The notes under the pieces are model-generated. The model did no database searches, had not been told where the DNA came from, and saw only the letters and a program-made list of their open reading frames with translations. Made by a program: the position numbers and the translations under genes. 38,518 bases of DNA, taken from positions 1 to 38,518 of the forward strand of contig CANMOY010000013.1 of assembly GCA_947499595.1 (NCBI GenBank), given 5' to 3'. Each line of letters begins with the position of its first letter. The stretch's first letter is position 1. The DNA comes from an uncultured Mesonia sp. GTDB lineage: Bacteria; Bacteroidota; Bacteroidia; Flavobacteriales; Flavobacteriaceae. Of this stretch, positions 32,376-38,518 are shown piece by piece.

Positions 32376-33605
32376 ATGATGAAAAAACTACTACAAGAAT
32401 ACGAAAATAAGCAACCTGAGATTGTTTTTCATTGGAAAGACCGAGAGACGGAGGCAGAAGGATGGACGGTTATAAACTCGCTACGTGGCGGTGCTGCTGG
32501 TGGGGGTACGCGTATGCGTAAAGGATTAGATAAAAATGAAGTACTCTCATTGGCAAAGACCATGGAGATAAAATTTTCGGTATGTGGTCCACCTATTGGC
32601 GGAGCAAAATCGGGTATAAATTTTGATCCAGCCGATCCGCGTAAGCAGGGAGTTTTAAAAAGATGGTTCCAAGCTGTGAGTCCGTTGCTAAAGAATTATT
32701 ACGGCACGGGCGGCGATATGAATGTAGATCAGCGCACAGAGGTCATTCCCATTACGCAAGCTTATGGTGTCACGCATCCGCAAGAAGGAGTTTTTCAAGG
32801 GCATTTCAACACCGATGAGCACGAAAAAAACATCCGCATCAACCAACTCAAACAAGGGGTTTCTAAGCAAGTAGATACCTCTATTTTTTTGCCTAATGCC
32901 GAACAAAGCTATACGGTTGGCGATTTAATCACAGGCTACGGCGTAGCCGAGGCTGTAAAACATTATTACGGAATTTATGGTGGTGAATTGGCTGGCAAAA
33001 AAGCCATTGTTCAAGGATTTGGCAATGTAGGCGGTGCAGCTGCTTTTTACTTGGCAGCTATGGGTGTTAAAATTGTTGGAATTATAGATAGAACTGGAGG
33101 TATTATCGAGCCAGAGGGAATCTCTTTTGAGCGTTTAAAAGAATTGTATGCGACGCGAGAGGGCAATGCGCTTAAAGCGGAAGATATGCTTAGCTTTGAA
33201 GCGGTAAACGAACAAATATGGAATGTAGGAGCACAAATTTTTGCTCCCTGCGCAGCTTCACGATTGGTTACCCAGAAGCAAGTAGAGCAGATGATTGCTG
33301 GTGGTCTAGAAGTAATTACAAGCGGTGCTAATGTTCCGTTTGCCGATGAAGCGATTTTCTTTGGACCCATTATGGAATATACCGATAAGCATGTAAGCAT
33401 AATCCCAGATTTTATATCTAATTGCGGTATGGCTCGTGTGTTTGCTTATTTAATGCAGCCCGAGGCCAAAATTGAAGATGAGGCTATCTTTAATGATGTT
33501 TCACAAACTATTAAACAGGCCTTAGAAGACGTATATTCTAAAAACAATAATCCTATTCATCTATCGCAAACGGCTTTTGAGATTGCCTTAGAAAAATTAA
33601 TCTAA
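32376..33605 (+). CDS. Glu/Leu/Phe/Val dehydrogenase family enzyme
   Basis: A 409-residue NAD(P)-dependent amino-acid dehydrogenase that deaminates an amino acid to its keto acid. N-terminal catalytic domain: SLRGGAAGGGTRMRKG, PPIGGAKSGI with the catalytic-site lysine, and GTGGDMNVD. C-terminal nucleotide-binding domain from about 195: IVQGFGNVGGAAAFYLA followed by GIIDRTGG, where the acidic residue after the second strand favours NAD over NADP by general rule. It resembles the short Bacteroidota type; the substrate (Glu, Leu or Val) cannot be settled by eye. Two ATG codons start the frame back to back. nhaD follows nine bases after the stop, so the two share an operon. Confidence 0.9.
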   Translation: MMKKLLQEYENKQPEIVFHWKDRETEAEGWTVINSLRGGAAGGGTRMRKGLDKNEVLSLAKTMEIKFSVCGPPIGGAKSGINFDPADPRKQGVLKRWFQAVSPLLKNYYGTGGDMNVDQRTEVIPITQAYGVTHPQEGVFQGHFNTDEHEKNIRINQLKQGVSKQVDTSIFLPNAEQSYTVGDLITGYGVAEAVKHYYGIYGGELAGKKAIVQGFGNVGGAAAFYLAAMGVKIVGIIDRTGGIIEPEGISFERLKELYATREGNALKAEDMLSFEAVNEQIWNVGAQIFAPCAASRLVTQKQVEQMIAGGLEVITSGANVPFADEAIFFGPIMEYTDKHVSIIPDFISNCGMARVFAYLMQPEAKIEDEAIFNDVSQTIKQALEDVYSKNNNPIHLSQTAFEIALEKLI

Positions 33606-33614
33606 CTTTTAAAA

Positions 33615-34994
33615 ATGACAAGCTTATTAATTTTTACGTTTGTAATGGGCTATTTAGCCATTACTTTAGAGCATCCGCTCAAATTAGATAAAGCGGTGCC
33701 GGCTTTGTTGATGGGAACGCTCATGTGGGCACTTTTAGCCGTTGGTTTTAATCAGGGCTGGTTTTCTATTGTCGATTACCATGGTCATATTTTTCAAATC
33801 GATCAGCCCGACACCGATGCGCAATTGTATGGTTTTAAAGCCAATTTAATGCATCATTTTAGCAGTATTGGCGAAATCCTCTTCTTTTTAATCGGAGCCA
33901 TGACCATTGTCGAAATTATCGATTTGCACCGTGGTTTTGGGATTATTAAAAAAGTAATCAAACCTAAAAGTAAAGTAAAATTACTATGGATACTAGGAGC
34001 GCTGGCTTTTGTGCTTTCGGCTATTATCGATAACCTAACGGCCACTATTATTTTAATTACCTTATTGCGTAAGATTTTGGTACGCCATCAATACAGGGTG
34101 TGGTATGCCAGTATGATTATCATCGCTGCCAATGCGGGAGGAGCTTGGTCGCCAATTGGAGATGTTACTACTACCATGCTATGGATTGGCGGTAAGGTAA
34201 CGGCTCTGGGCTTGTCTGAATACCTGATAGTTCCTTCATTGGTTTGTTTTGTGGTTCCTTTTTTCATTGCTACCAAACTAAAGCCATTTAAAGGAAAAGC
34301 CATGCGAAAAGAGATGATTATAGATGAAGAGGCAGAGCGCTTGTTAAGCAGTAAAACCATGCTTTATGTAGGTTTGGCGGGAATTGCCTTTGTGCCTATC
34401 TTTAAAGGTGTCACTGGTTTGCCGCCTTATTTAGGAATGATGTTTTCTCTGGGAGTAGTTTGGTTGGTTTCAGAGTATGTTCGACCCGTTAAAAATTTAC
34501 CCAAAAAGCAAAAGCACTTATACTCGACGCATAAAGCTTTATCTAAAATAGAATTTTCAAGTATACTTTTTTTCCTGGGAATTTTATTATCGGTGGCCGC
34601 TTTAGAGAGTTTGGTTTACGGAAGCATAGGCGGAGAAGAAGTGGGTACCCTGCGCTATGTAGCCGAAAAGGTTTCTGCTGCTATACCAAATATGGATGTA
34701 GTAGTATTATTACTCGGAGCGCTTTCTGCATTAATAGATAATGTACCTATGGTGGCTGCAACAATGGGAATGTACACTTTTGAAACCGATAGTCCTATTT
34801 GGCATTTTATTGCCTTTTCGGCAGGTACAGGAGGCAGCTTATTAGTAATAGGTTCTGCCGCTGGGGTAGCTGCAATGGGTATGGAAAAAATTGATTTTAT
34901 CTGGTACTTAAAGAAAATTGCTTGGTTGGCAGCTATCGGATTTATCTCTGGTGCGTTAACCTTTATTTTTATCGAGCAATTCTTTTATAGTTAA
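33615..34994 (+). CDS. nhaD: Na+/H+ antiporter of the NhaD type
   Basis: A 459-residue inner-membrane protein with about 12 hydrophobic segments. Features of NhaD in the ion-transporter superfamily are visible: EILFFLIGAMTIVEIIDLH, the first core motif SAIIDNLTATIILITLL, AANAGGAWSPIGDVTTTMLW, and the second symmetric motif ALSALIDNVPMVAATMGMY. The two paired D-N motifs are the expected ion-path residues. It expels sodium in exchange for protons, typical of marine and alkaliphilic bacteria. It is co-transcribed with the amino-acid dehydrogenase upstream, a pairing with no obvious biochemical logic. Confidence 0.93.
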   Translation: MTSLLIFTFVMGYLAITLEHPLKLDKAVPALLMGTLMWALLAVGFNQGWFSIVDYHGHIFQIDQPDTDAQLYGFKANLMHHFSSIGEILFFLIGAMTIVEIIDLHRGFGIIKKVIKPKSKVKLLWILGALAFVLSAIIDNLTATIILITLLRKILVRHQYRVWYASMIIIAANAGGAWSPIGDVTTTMLWIGGKVTALGLSEYLIVPSLVCFVVPFFIATKLKPFKGKAMRKEMIIDEEAERLLSSKTMLYVGLAGIAFVPIFKGVTGLPPYLGMMFSLGVVWLVSEYVRPVKNLPKKQKHLYSTHKALSKIEFSSILFFLGILLSVAALESLVYGSIGGEEVGTLRYVAEKVSAAIPNMDVVVLLLGALSALIDNVPMVAATMGMYTFETDSPIWHFIAFSAGTGGSLLVIGSAAGVAAMGMEKIDFIWYLKKIAWLAAIGFISGALTFIFIEQFFYS

Positions 34995-35002
34995 AAAATT
35001 AC

Positions 35003-35049
35003 TACAGGCTCTTTGTGCTTGCAAAAATCATTGTAGCTTTGAGCCTGTA
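35003..35049. other. Stem-loop between nhaD and exbB
   Basis: TACAGGCTC (35003-35011) pairs perfectly with GAGCCTGTA (35041-35049), leaving a 29-base loop. A second small palindrome CTTAAAAT-A-ATTTTAAG follows at about 35056-35072. No T-run follows the first stem, so it is at best a weak terminator; it may instead be a processing or regulatory hairpin in the leader of the exbB operon. Confidence 0.4.
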
Positions 35050-35110
35050 AAAGCGCTTAAAATAATTTTAAGTGTTGAGGTAATTTTACACGCTTTATAT
35101 CGTTATTCTT

Positions 35111-35827
35111 ATGAAACTAAACTTTTTAAACCTAATGACTTTACAAGATGTAGCCCAAGAGGTAGCTCAAGATGCAGAAGCCTTGCCTCAAGAAAAAACT
35201 TTTTCTTTTCTTGAATTATTAACCAGTGGTGGAGTTGGCGGAATAATTGTAATTGCCATTTTAAGCGTGCTATTTATCGCCGCTTTATACATTTATTTTG
35301 AACGTCTTTTTGCTATAAAAGCCGCCTCGAAAACCGATGCTAACTTTATGTATCAAATAAAAGATCATGTTGCCAACGGTAATATAGAAGGTGCTAAGGT
35401 TCGATGCGCTCAAGAAAATTCTCCTGTGGCCCGTCTAACGGCAAAGGGTATCAGCCGTATTGGTAGTCCGTTAGAAGATATCAATACTGCCATAGAAAAT
35501 GCGGGTAGACTAGAAGTGTATAAGTTAGAAAAAAATGTTAGTGTTTTAGCGACAATCGCGGGAGCTGCCCCAATGATTGGTTTCTTGGGAACTGTAATTG
35601 GTATGGTTTTAGCATTTCATGAATTGGCGAGCAGTAGCGGTCAAGCCGAAATGGGTTCTCTTGCAGAGGGTATTTATACGGCGATGACCACAACCGTTGC
35701 CGGATTAATTGTAGGTATTGTTGCTTATATCGGTTATAACCATTTGGTAGTTAAAACCGATAAAGTGGTGCATCAAATGGAAGCTACGGCGGTAGATTTT
35801 CTTGATTTGTTAAATGAACCCGTTTAA
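35111..35827 (+). CDS. exbB: MotA/TolQ/ExbB proton channel protein
   Basis: A 238-residue inner-membrane protein with three transmembrane segments (about 42-64, 145-170, 185-208). The last two carry the family motifs GAAPMIGFLGTVIGMVLAF and TAMTTTVAGLIVGIVAY, which line the proton path. It uses proton flow with ExbD to drive TonB. Its N-terminus has a hydrophilic, acidic stretch before the first membrane segment; the internal ATG at residue 9 is a possible alternative start. First gene of exbB-exbD-tonB-folC with gaps of three or four bases. Confidence 0.92.
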   Translation: MKLNFLNLMTLQDVAQEVAQDAEALPQEKTFSFLELLTSGGVGGIIVIAILSVLFIAALYIYFERLFAIKAASKTDANFMYQIKDHVANGNIEGAKVRCAQENSPVARLTAKGISRIGSPLEDINTAIENAGRLEVYKLEKNVSVLATIAGAAPMIGFLGTVIGMVLAFHELASSSGQAEMGSLAEGIYTAMTTTVAGLIVGIVAYIGYNHLVVKTDKVVHQMEATAVDFLDLLNEPV

Positions 35828-35830
35828 GGT

Positions 35831-36220
35831 ATGAATTTACGCGGAAGAAATAAAGTTAGCCCCGAATTCAGTATGTCTTCAATGACCGACATCGTGTTTT
35901 TGTTGTTGGTGTTTTTTATGCTGACCTCGCCGGTAATCACTCCAGAGGCCTTAGACCTTATTTTACCAAAAGCTAAGGGTAAAACCACCAATAAACACGA
36001 GCTTGCCGTGAGCATCAATAAAGACATGCAAATGTTTATCAATCAGGAGCAAATCCGTAAAGAGAATTTAGAGCTAGAGTTGCAAAAACGACTGCAAAGT
36101 GTAGAAACGCCAACTATTATTTTGCGAGCTGAAGAATCGGTGCCTATCCAAGAAGCGGTTTATGTGATGGATGTAGCCAAACGCAATCAATTTAAAGTAG
36201 TATTAGCCGTAAAACCATAA
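35831..36220 (+). CDS. exbD: ExbD/TolR biopolymer transport protein
   Basis: A 129-residue protein with one N-terminal membrane helix and a periplasmic domain. The helix contains the essential acidic residue of the family, Asp20, in SMTDIVFLLLVFFML. The periplasmic part (ILRAEESVPIQEAVYVMDVAKRNQFKVVLAVKP) is the normal dimerisation domain. It begins three bases after exbB and ends three bases before the TonB-like gene, so the three proteins are surely made together as an energy-coupling complex for outer-membrane transporters. Confidence 0.93.
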   Translation: MNLRGRNKVSPEFSMSSMTDIVFLLLVFFMLTSPVITPEALDLILPKAKGKTTNKHELAVSINKDMQMFINQEQIRKENLELELQKRLQSVETPTIILRAEESVPIQEAVYVMDVAKRNQFKVVLAVKP

Positions 36221-36223
36221 TTT

Positions 36224-37090
36224 GTGCGATTACTAGAAACCAAATATGAACGAAAATCTGCGGCCATAACCAGTGTGATTACGGCCATAATTTTCTTATT
36301 GCTTTTTTTCTTTGGCTTTACATATTTAGATCCGCCACCAGAAAATGGAATTGCTATTAATTTTGGGACTTCAGAAATAGGCTCAGGTCAAGTACAACCC
36401 ACCGAGCCAGTGGCCAGTTCTCCGCAGCAGCAAACCCCAGAACCTACTCCGAGTCCGCAAGAAAATTCTAGTCCGGTAGCCGATGAAGTGCAAACTCAAG
36501 ACACTGAGGAAGCGCCTGTAATCGCCAAAGAAAAGGAGAATAAGCAGCCTGTAGAAAAAGAACAAAAGGAAAAGAAAGAACAACCAAAGCAAGAGGTTCC
36601 CGAAAAGGAAAAGCCTCAAGAACCGGTGAAAGAAGAGCCTAAAAAACCATCCAAAGAAACTTCTGATGCCTTGAATAACCTGTTAAACGGTCCTGAAAAT
36701 GATGGAGCCAATCAAGGTGGAGAAGGGAACGACTCCAGCGGGGGAGATAAAGGAGATCCTTCTGGCGATCCCAATGCTAAAAGTTATTATGGACAGGGTA
36801 AAGGATTAGATGGTGATGGCAATTATCGCTTAGGCGGAAGAAAAGCCCTGAATAAAGAAAAATTTGTACAAGAATGTAACGAATCTGGTGTGGTTGTAGT
36901 GAAAATAGAAGTCAATCAACAAGGTCAGGTGATTCGAGCTACCCCAGGAGCACGAGGGACTACCAATACTGCTCCCTGCTTGATGGAGCCCGCCAAACGC
37001 GCTGCCTTGGCTACACGATTTAATAGCGATGTAAACGCTCCTGCTAAACAAACCGGTTTTATCGAGTACGAATTTAAGTTATCTGAATAA
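36224..37090 (+). CDS. tonB: TonB-like energy transducer
   Basis: A 288-residue protein read from a GTG start three bases after exbD; no in-frame ATG lies near. One membrane helix (about 17-34), a long periplasmic linker rich in Pro, Glu and Lys (about 60-150), a Gly-rich low-complexity stretch (about 155-190), then a C-terminal domain (about 195-288) with GLDGDGNYRLGGRKAL, a pair of cysteines (QECNESG and APCLMEP) and the ending IEYEFKLSE. This C-terminal form is one I know from Bacteroidota TonB-family proteins. It should span the periplasm and pull on TonB-dependent receptors. The two cysteines could form a disulphide. Confidence 0.87.
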   Translation: MRLLETKYERKSAAITSVITAIIFLLLFFFGFTYLDPPPENGIAINFGTSEIGSGQVQPTEPVASSPQQQTPEPTPSPQENSSPVADEVQTQDTEEAPVIAKEKENKQPVEKEQKEKKEQPKQEVPEKEKPQEPVKEEPKKPSKETSDALNNLLNGPENDGANQGGEGNDSSGGDKGDPSGDPNAKSYYGQGKGLDGDGNYRLGGRKALNKEKFVQECNESGVVVVKIEVNQQGQVIRATPGARGTTNTAPCLMEPAKRAALATRFNSDVNAPAKQTGFIEYEFKLSE

Positions 37091-37094
37091 ATTT

Positions 37095-38315
37095 ATGACT
37101 TACCAAGAAACCCTGGACTGGATGTTCGGGCAGCTACCTATGTATCAGCGTCAAGGTCAAGTAGCCTTTAAAAAAGATTTAACCAATATCCAGGCTTTTT
37201 CTGAGGTGTTAGGTGCTCCACATAAAAAATTTAAAACGGTTCATGTAGGCGGTACCAATGGGAAAGGTTCTAGCAGTCATATGTTAGCTTCGGTTTTACA
37301 GGCAGCTGGTTACCGCGTGGGTTTATATACTTCGCCACATTTAAAGGATTATACAGAGCGTATCCGCATTGACGGACAATGTATTGAGCAAGATTTTGTA
37401 GTTGATTTTATTCAGCAGCATAAAATTTTCTTAGAAGAACATAGGCTTTCTTTTTTCGAAATGAGTGTAGGACTTGCTTTTGCTTATTTTGCGAGCAAAC
37501 AAGTAGATATTGCCATAATCGAAGTAGGATTAGGAGGACGTTTAGACTCAACCAATATCATTACCCCAGAATTATCTCTAATAACGAATATCGGTAAAGA
37601 TCATACTGCAATTTTAGGTGAAACCTTGGGGGCGATTGCATTGGAAAAGGCGGGGATCATCAAACCTCAAGTTCCTGTGGTAATAGGTGAGTTTCATCCC
37701 GATACTCATCGCGTGTTTGAAGAGAAAAGTTCAACTTTAAACGCTCCCTTGTATTGGGCTAAGGATTTTGAACTGCCCGCCTATATTCAATTGGATTTAA
37801 AAGGAACTTATCAGCAAGGAAATGCCAGAGGCGTGATGGCTTGTATAGAGGTGTTAAAGCACAGGGGTTGGTCCATTTCTAATGAAGCAATAAGTAAAGG
37901 CTTTTCTCAAGTAGTGCAGCGTACTGGTTTACGAGGACGCTGGGAAATTTTACAACAAGCCCCTTTATGCATTGCCGATACTGCTCATAACAAAGAGGGA
38001 TTGGGAGTTGTATTAAAGCAATTGACTGCCTTGCCTCATGAAAAGTTGCATTTTGTTTTAGGAGTAGTACAAGACAAAGATTTATGTCAGGTTTTACCTT
38101 TATTTCCTAAAGATGCACACTATTACTTTTGTGCTCCGCAGGTTCCGCGAGCTTTGGAAGCGGAAGAACTAAAATCTAAAGCATTAGAATTTGGTTTAAG
38201 GGGAGAGGTTTTTGCATCGGTTGAAAAAGCCTTTGCTTCAGCCAAAGAGCAGAGTTCACTTAGAGATATCATTTATGTGGGTGGCAGTACTTTTGTTGTA
38301 GCTGAAATAATTTAA
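37095..38315 (+). CDS. folC: Bifunctional folylpolyglutamate synthase/dihydrofolate synthase
   Basis: A 406-residue ATP-dependent ligase of the Mur-ligase superfamily that adds glutamate to dihydropteroate and to folates. The P-loop is GGTNGKGSSS, followed by LYTSPHLKDYTERIRI, IIEVGLGGRLDSTNI, the metal-site GKDHTAILGETLGAIALEKAGIIK, and the C-terminal ADTAHNKEG. Length is normal. It follows the tonB gene by four bases, so it is the last gene of the energy-coupling operon although its role in folate metabolism is unrelated. No clear terminator precedes the tRNA promoter. Confidence 0.95.
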   Translation: MTYQETLDWMFGQLPMYQRQGQVAFKKDLTNIQAFSEVLGAPHKKFKTVHVGGTNGKGSSSHMLASVLQAAGYRVGLYTSPHLKDYTERIRIDGQCIEQDFVVDFIQQHKIFLEEHRLSFFEMSVGLAFAYFASKQVDIAIIEVGLGGRLDSTNIITPELSLITNIGKDHTAILGETLGAIALEKAGIIKPQVPVVIGEFHPDTHRVFEEKSSTLNAPLYWAKDFELPAYIQLDLKGTYQQGNARGVMACIEVLKHRGWSISNEAISKGFSQVVQRTGLRGRWEILQQAPLCIADTAHNKEGLGVVLKQLTALPHEKLHFVLGVVQDKDLCQVLPLFPKDAHYYFCAPQVPRALEAEELKSKALEFGLRGEVFASVEKAFASAKEQSSLRDIIYVGGSTFVVAEII

Positions 38316-38333
38316 TTTTTTTTCATTAAAGAC

Positions 38334-38363
38334 TTGCAGCAATTTATAAATAGTTTATATTTG
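38334..38363 (+). promoter_or_regulatory. Bacteroidota promoter of the tRNA-Val gene
   Basis: TTG (38334-38336), 19 bases, then TATATTTG (38356-38363): a full match to the Bacteroidota consensus, about 80 bases upstream of the tRNA. Confidence 0.8.
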
Positions 38364-38442
38364 CACTCGCAATTGATTAGTGTTTACAAATCGATTATGT
38401 TCTTTAAATAACAATTTTTTTGTGTTTGCAGTCCATTATCAT

Positions 38443-38517
38443 GGGCGCGTAGCTCAGTTGGTTCAGAGCACTTGGTTTACACCCAAGGGGTCAGGGGTTC
38501 GAATCCCTTCGCGCCCA
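38443..38517 (+). tRNA. tRNA-Val (anticodon UAC)
   Basis: A complete cloverleaf of about 75 bases: acceptor stem GGGCGCG paired with CGCGCCC, D arm with AGTTGGTT, anticodon stem CTTGG/CCAAG with loop TTTACAC (anticodon TAC at 38478-38480, reading GUA and other Val codons), T arm with GGTTCGAATCC, and discriminator A at 38517. The single C after it is the last base of the window, so it is not visible whether CCA is encoded or whether more tRNAs follow. Confidence 0.96.
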
Positions 38518-38518
38518 C

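Overview
The window looks like a chromosomal segment of a Bacteroidota bacterium, most likely of the class Flavobacteriia. Three things point there: large secreted proteins ending in type IX secretion (T9SS) type A sorting domains with the YPNP motif; several matches to the Bacteroidota -7 promoter element TAnnTTTG instead of sigma70-type promoters; and close resemblance of the housekeeping proteins (Glu/Leu/Phe/Val dehydrogenase, NhaD, AnmK, FolC, ExbB/ExbD/TonB) to forms I know from that group. NhaD, Ca-binding-type repeats in the OmpA protein and the adhesin-rich content fit a marine or surface-associated life, but that is inference. All identifications were made by reading the sequence; no database was searched.

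Layout. Positions 1-2279 form a gene-poor island of degenerate direct repeats that carry small palindromes. It surrounds a two-gene RelE/ParE-type toxin-antitoxin module on the minus strand. Positions 2280-5518 hold a 65-residue secreted microprotein followed by a ~1000-residue T9SS protein. Positions 5749-12098 hold a four-gene signalling operon: a giant histidine kinase with about nine PAS domains and one GAF domain, an Rcp1-like receiver, a receiver-PAS protein with a phosphoacceptor helix but no ATPase, and a last single receiver. A second T9SS protein follows at 12484-15507. Then, on the minus strand, come wecB (UDP-GlcNAc 2-epimerase), an OmpA-family protein, two more T9SS proteins with a second microprotein at the head of their operon, and a fifth T9SS protein.

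From 29881 on the window is housekeeping: an acyl-CoA dehydrogenase divergent from anmK; an operon of a Glu/Leu/Phe/Val dehydrogenase and nhaD; an operon exbB-exbD-tonB-folC; and a tRNA-Val(UAC) at the right edge with a near-ideal Bacteroidota promoter.

The most interesting part is the 2280-29686 surface-protein locus. Five paralogues share one C-terminal core of roughly 430 residues plus a T9SS signal, but carry different N-terminal modules (tandem PA14-like domains in three, tandem LamG-like domains in one, a unique domain plus an Ig-like domain in one). Twice, a tiny protein made only of a signal peptide, an identical DDVDDETPAAPID motif, a hydrophobic stretch and a basic tail is encoded just upstream of such a gene. 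The signalling operon sits between two of the paralogues, but nothing in the sequence proves that it controls them.
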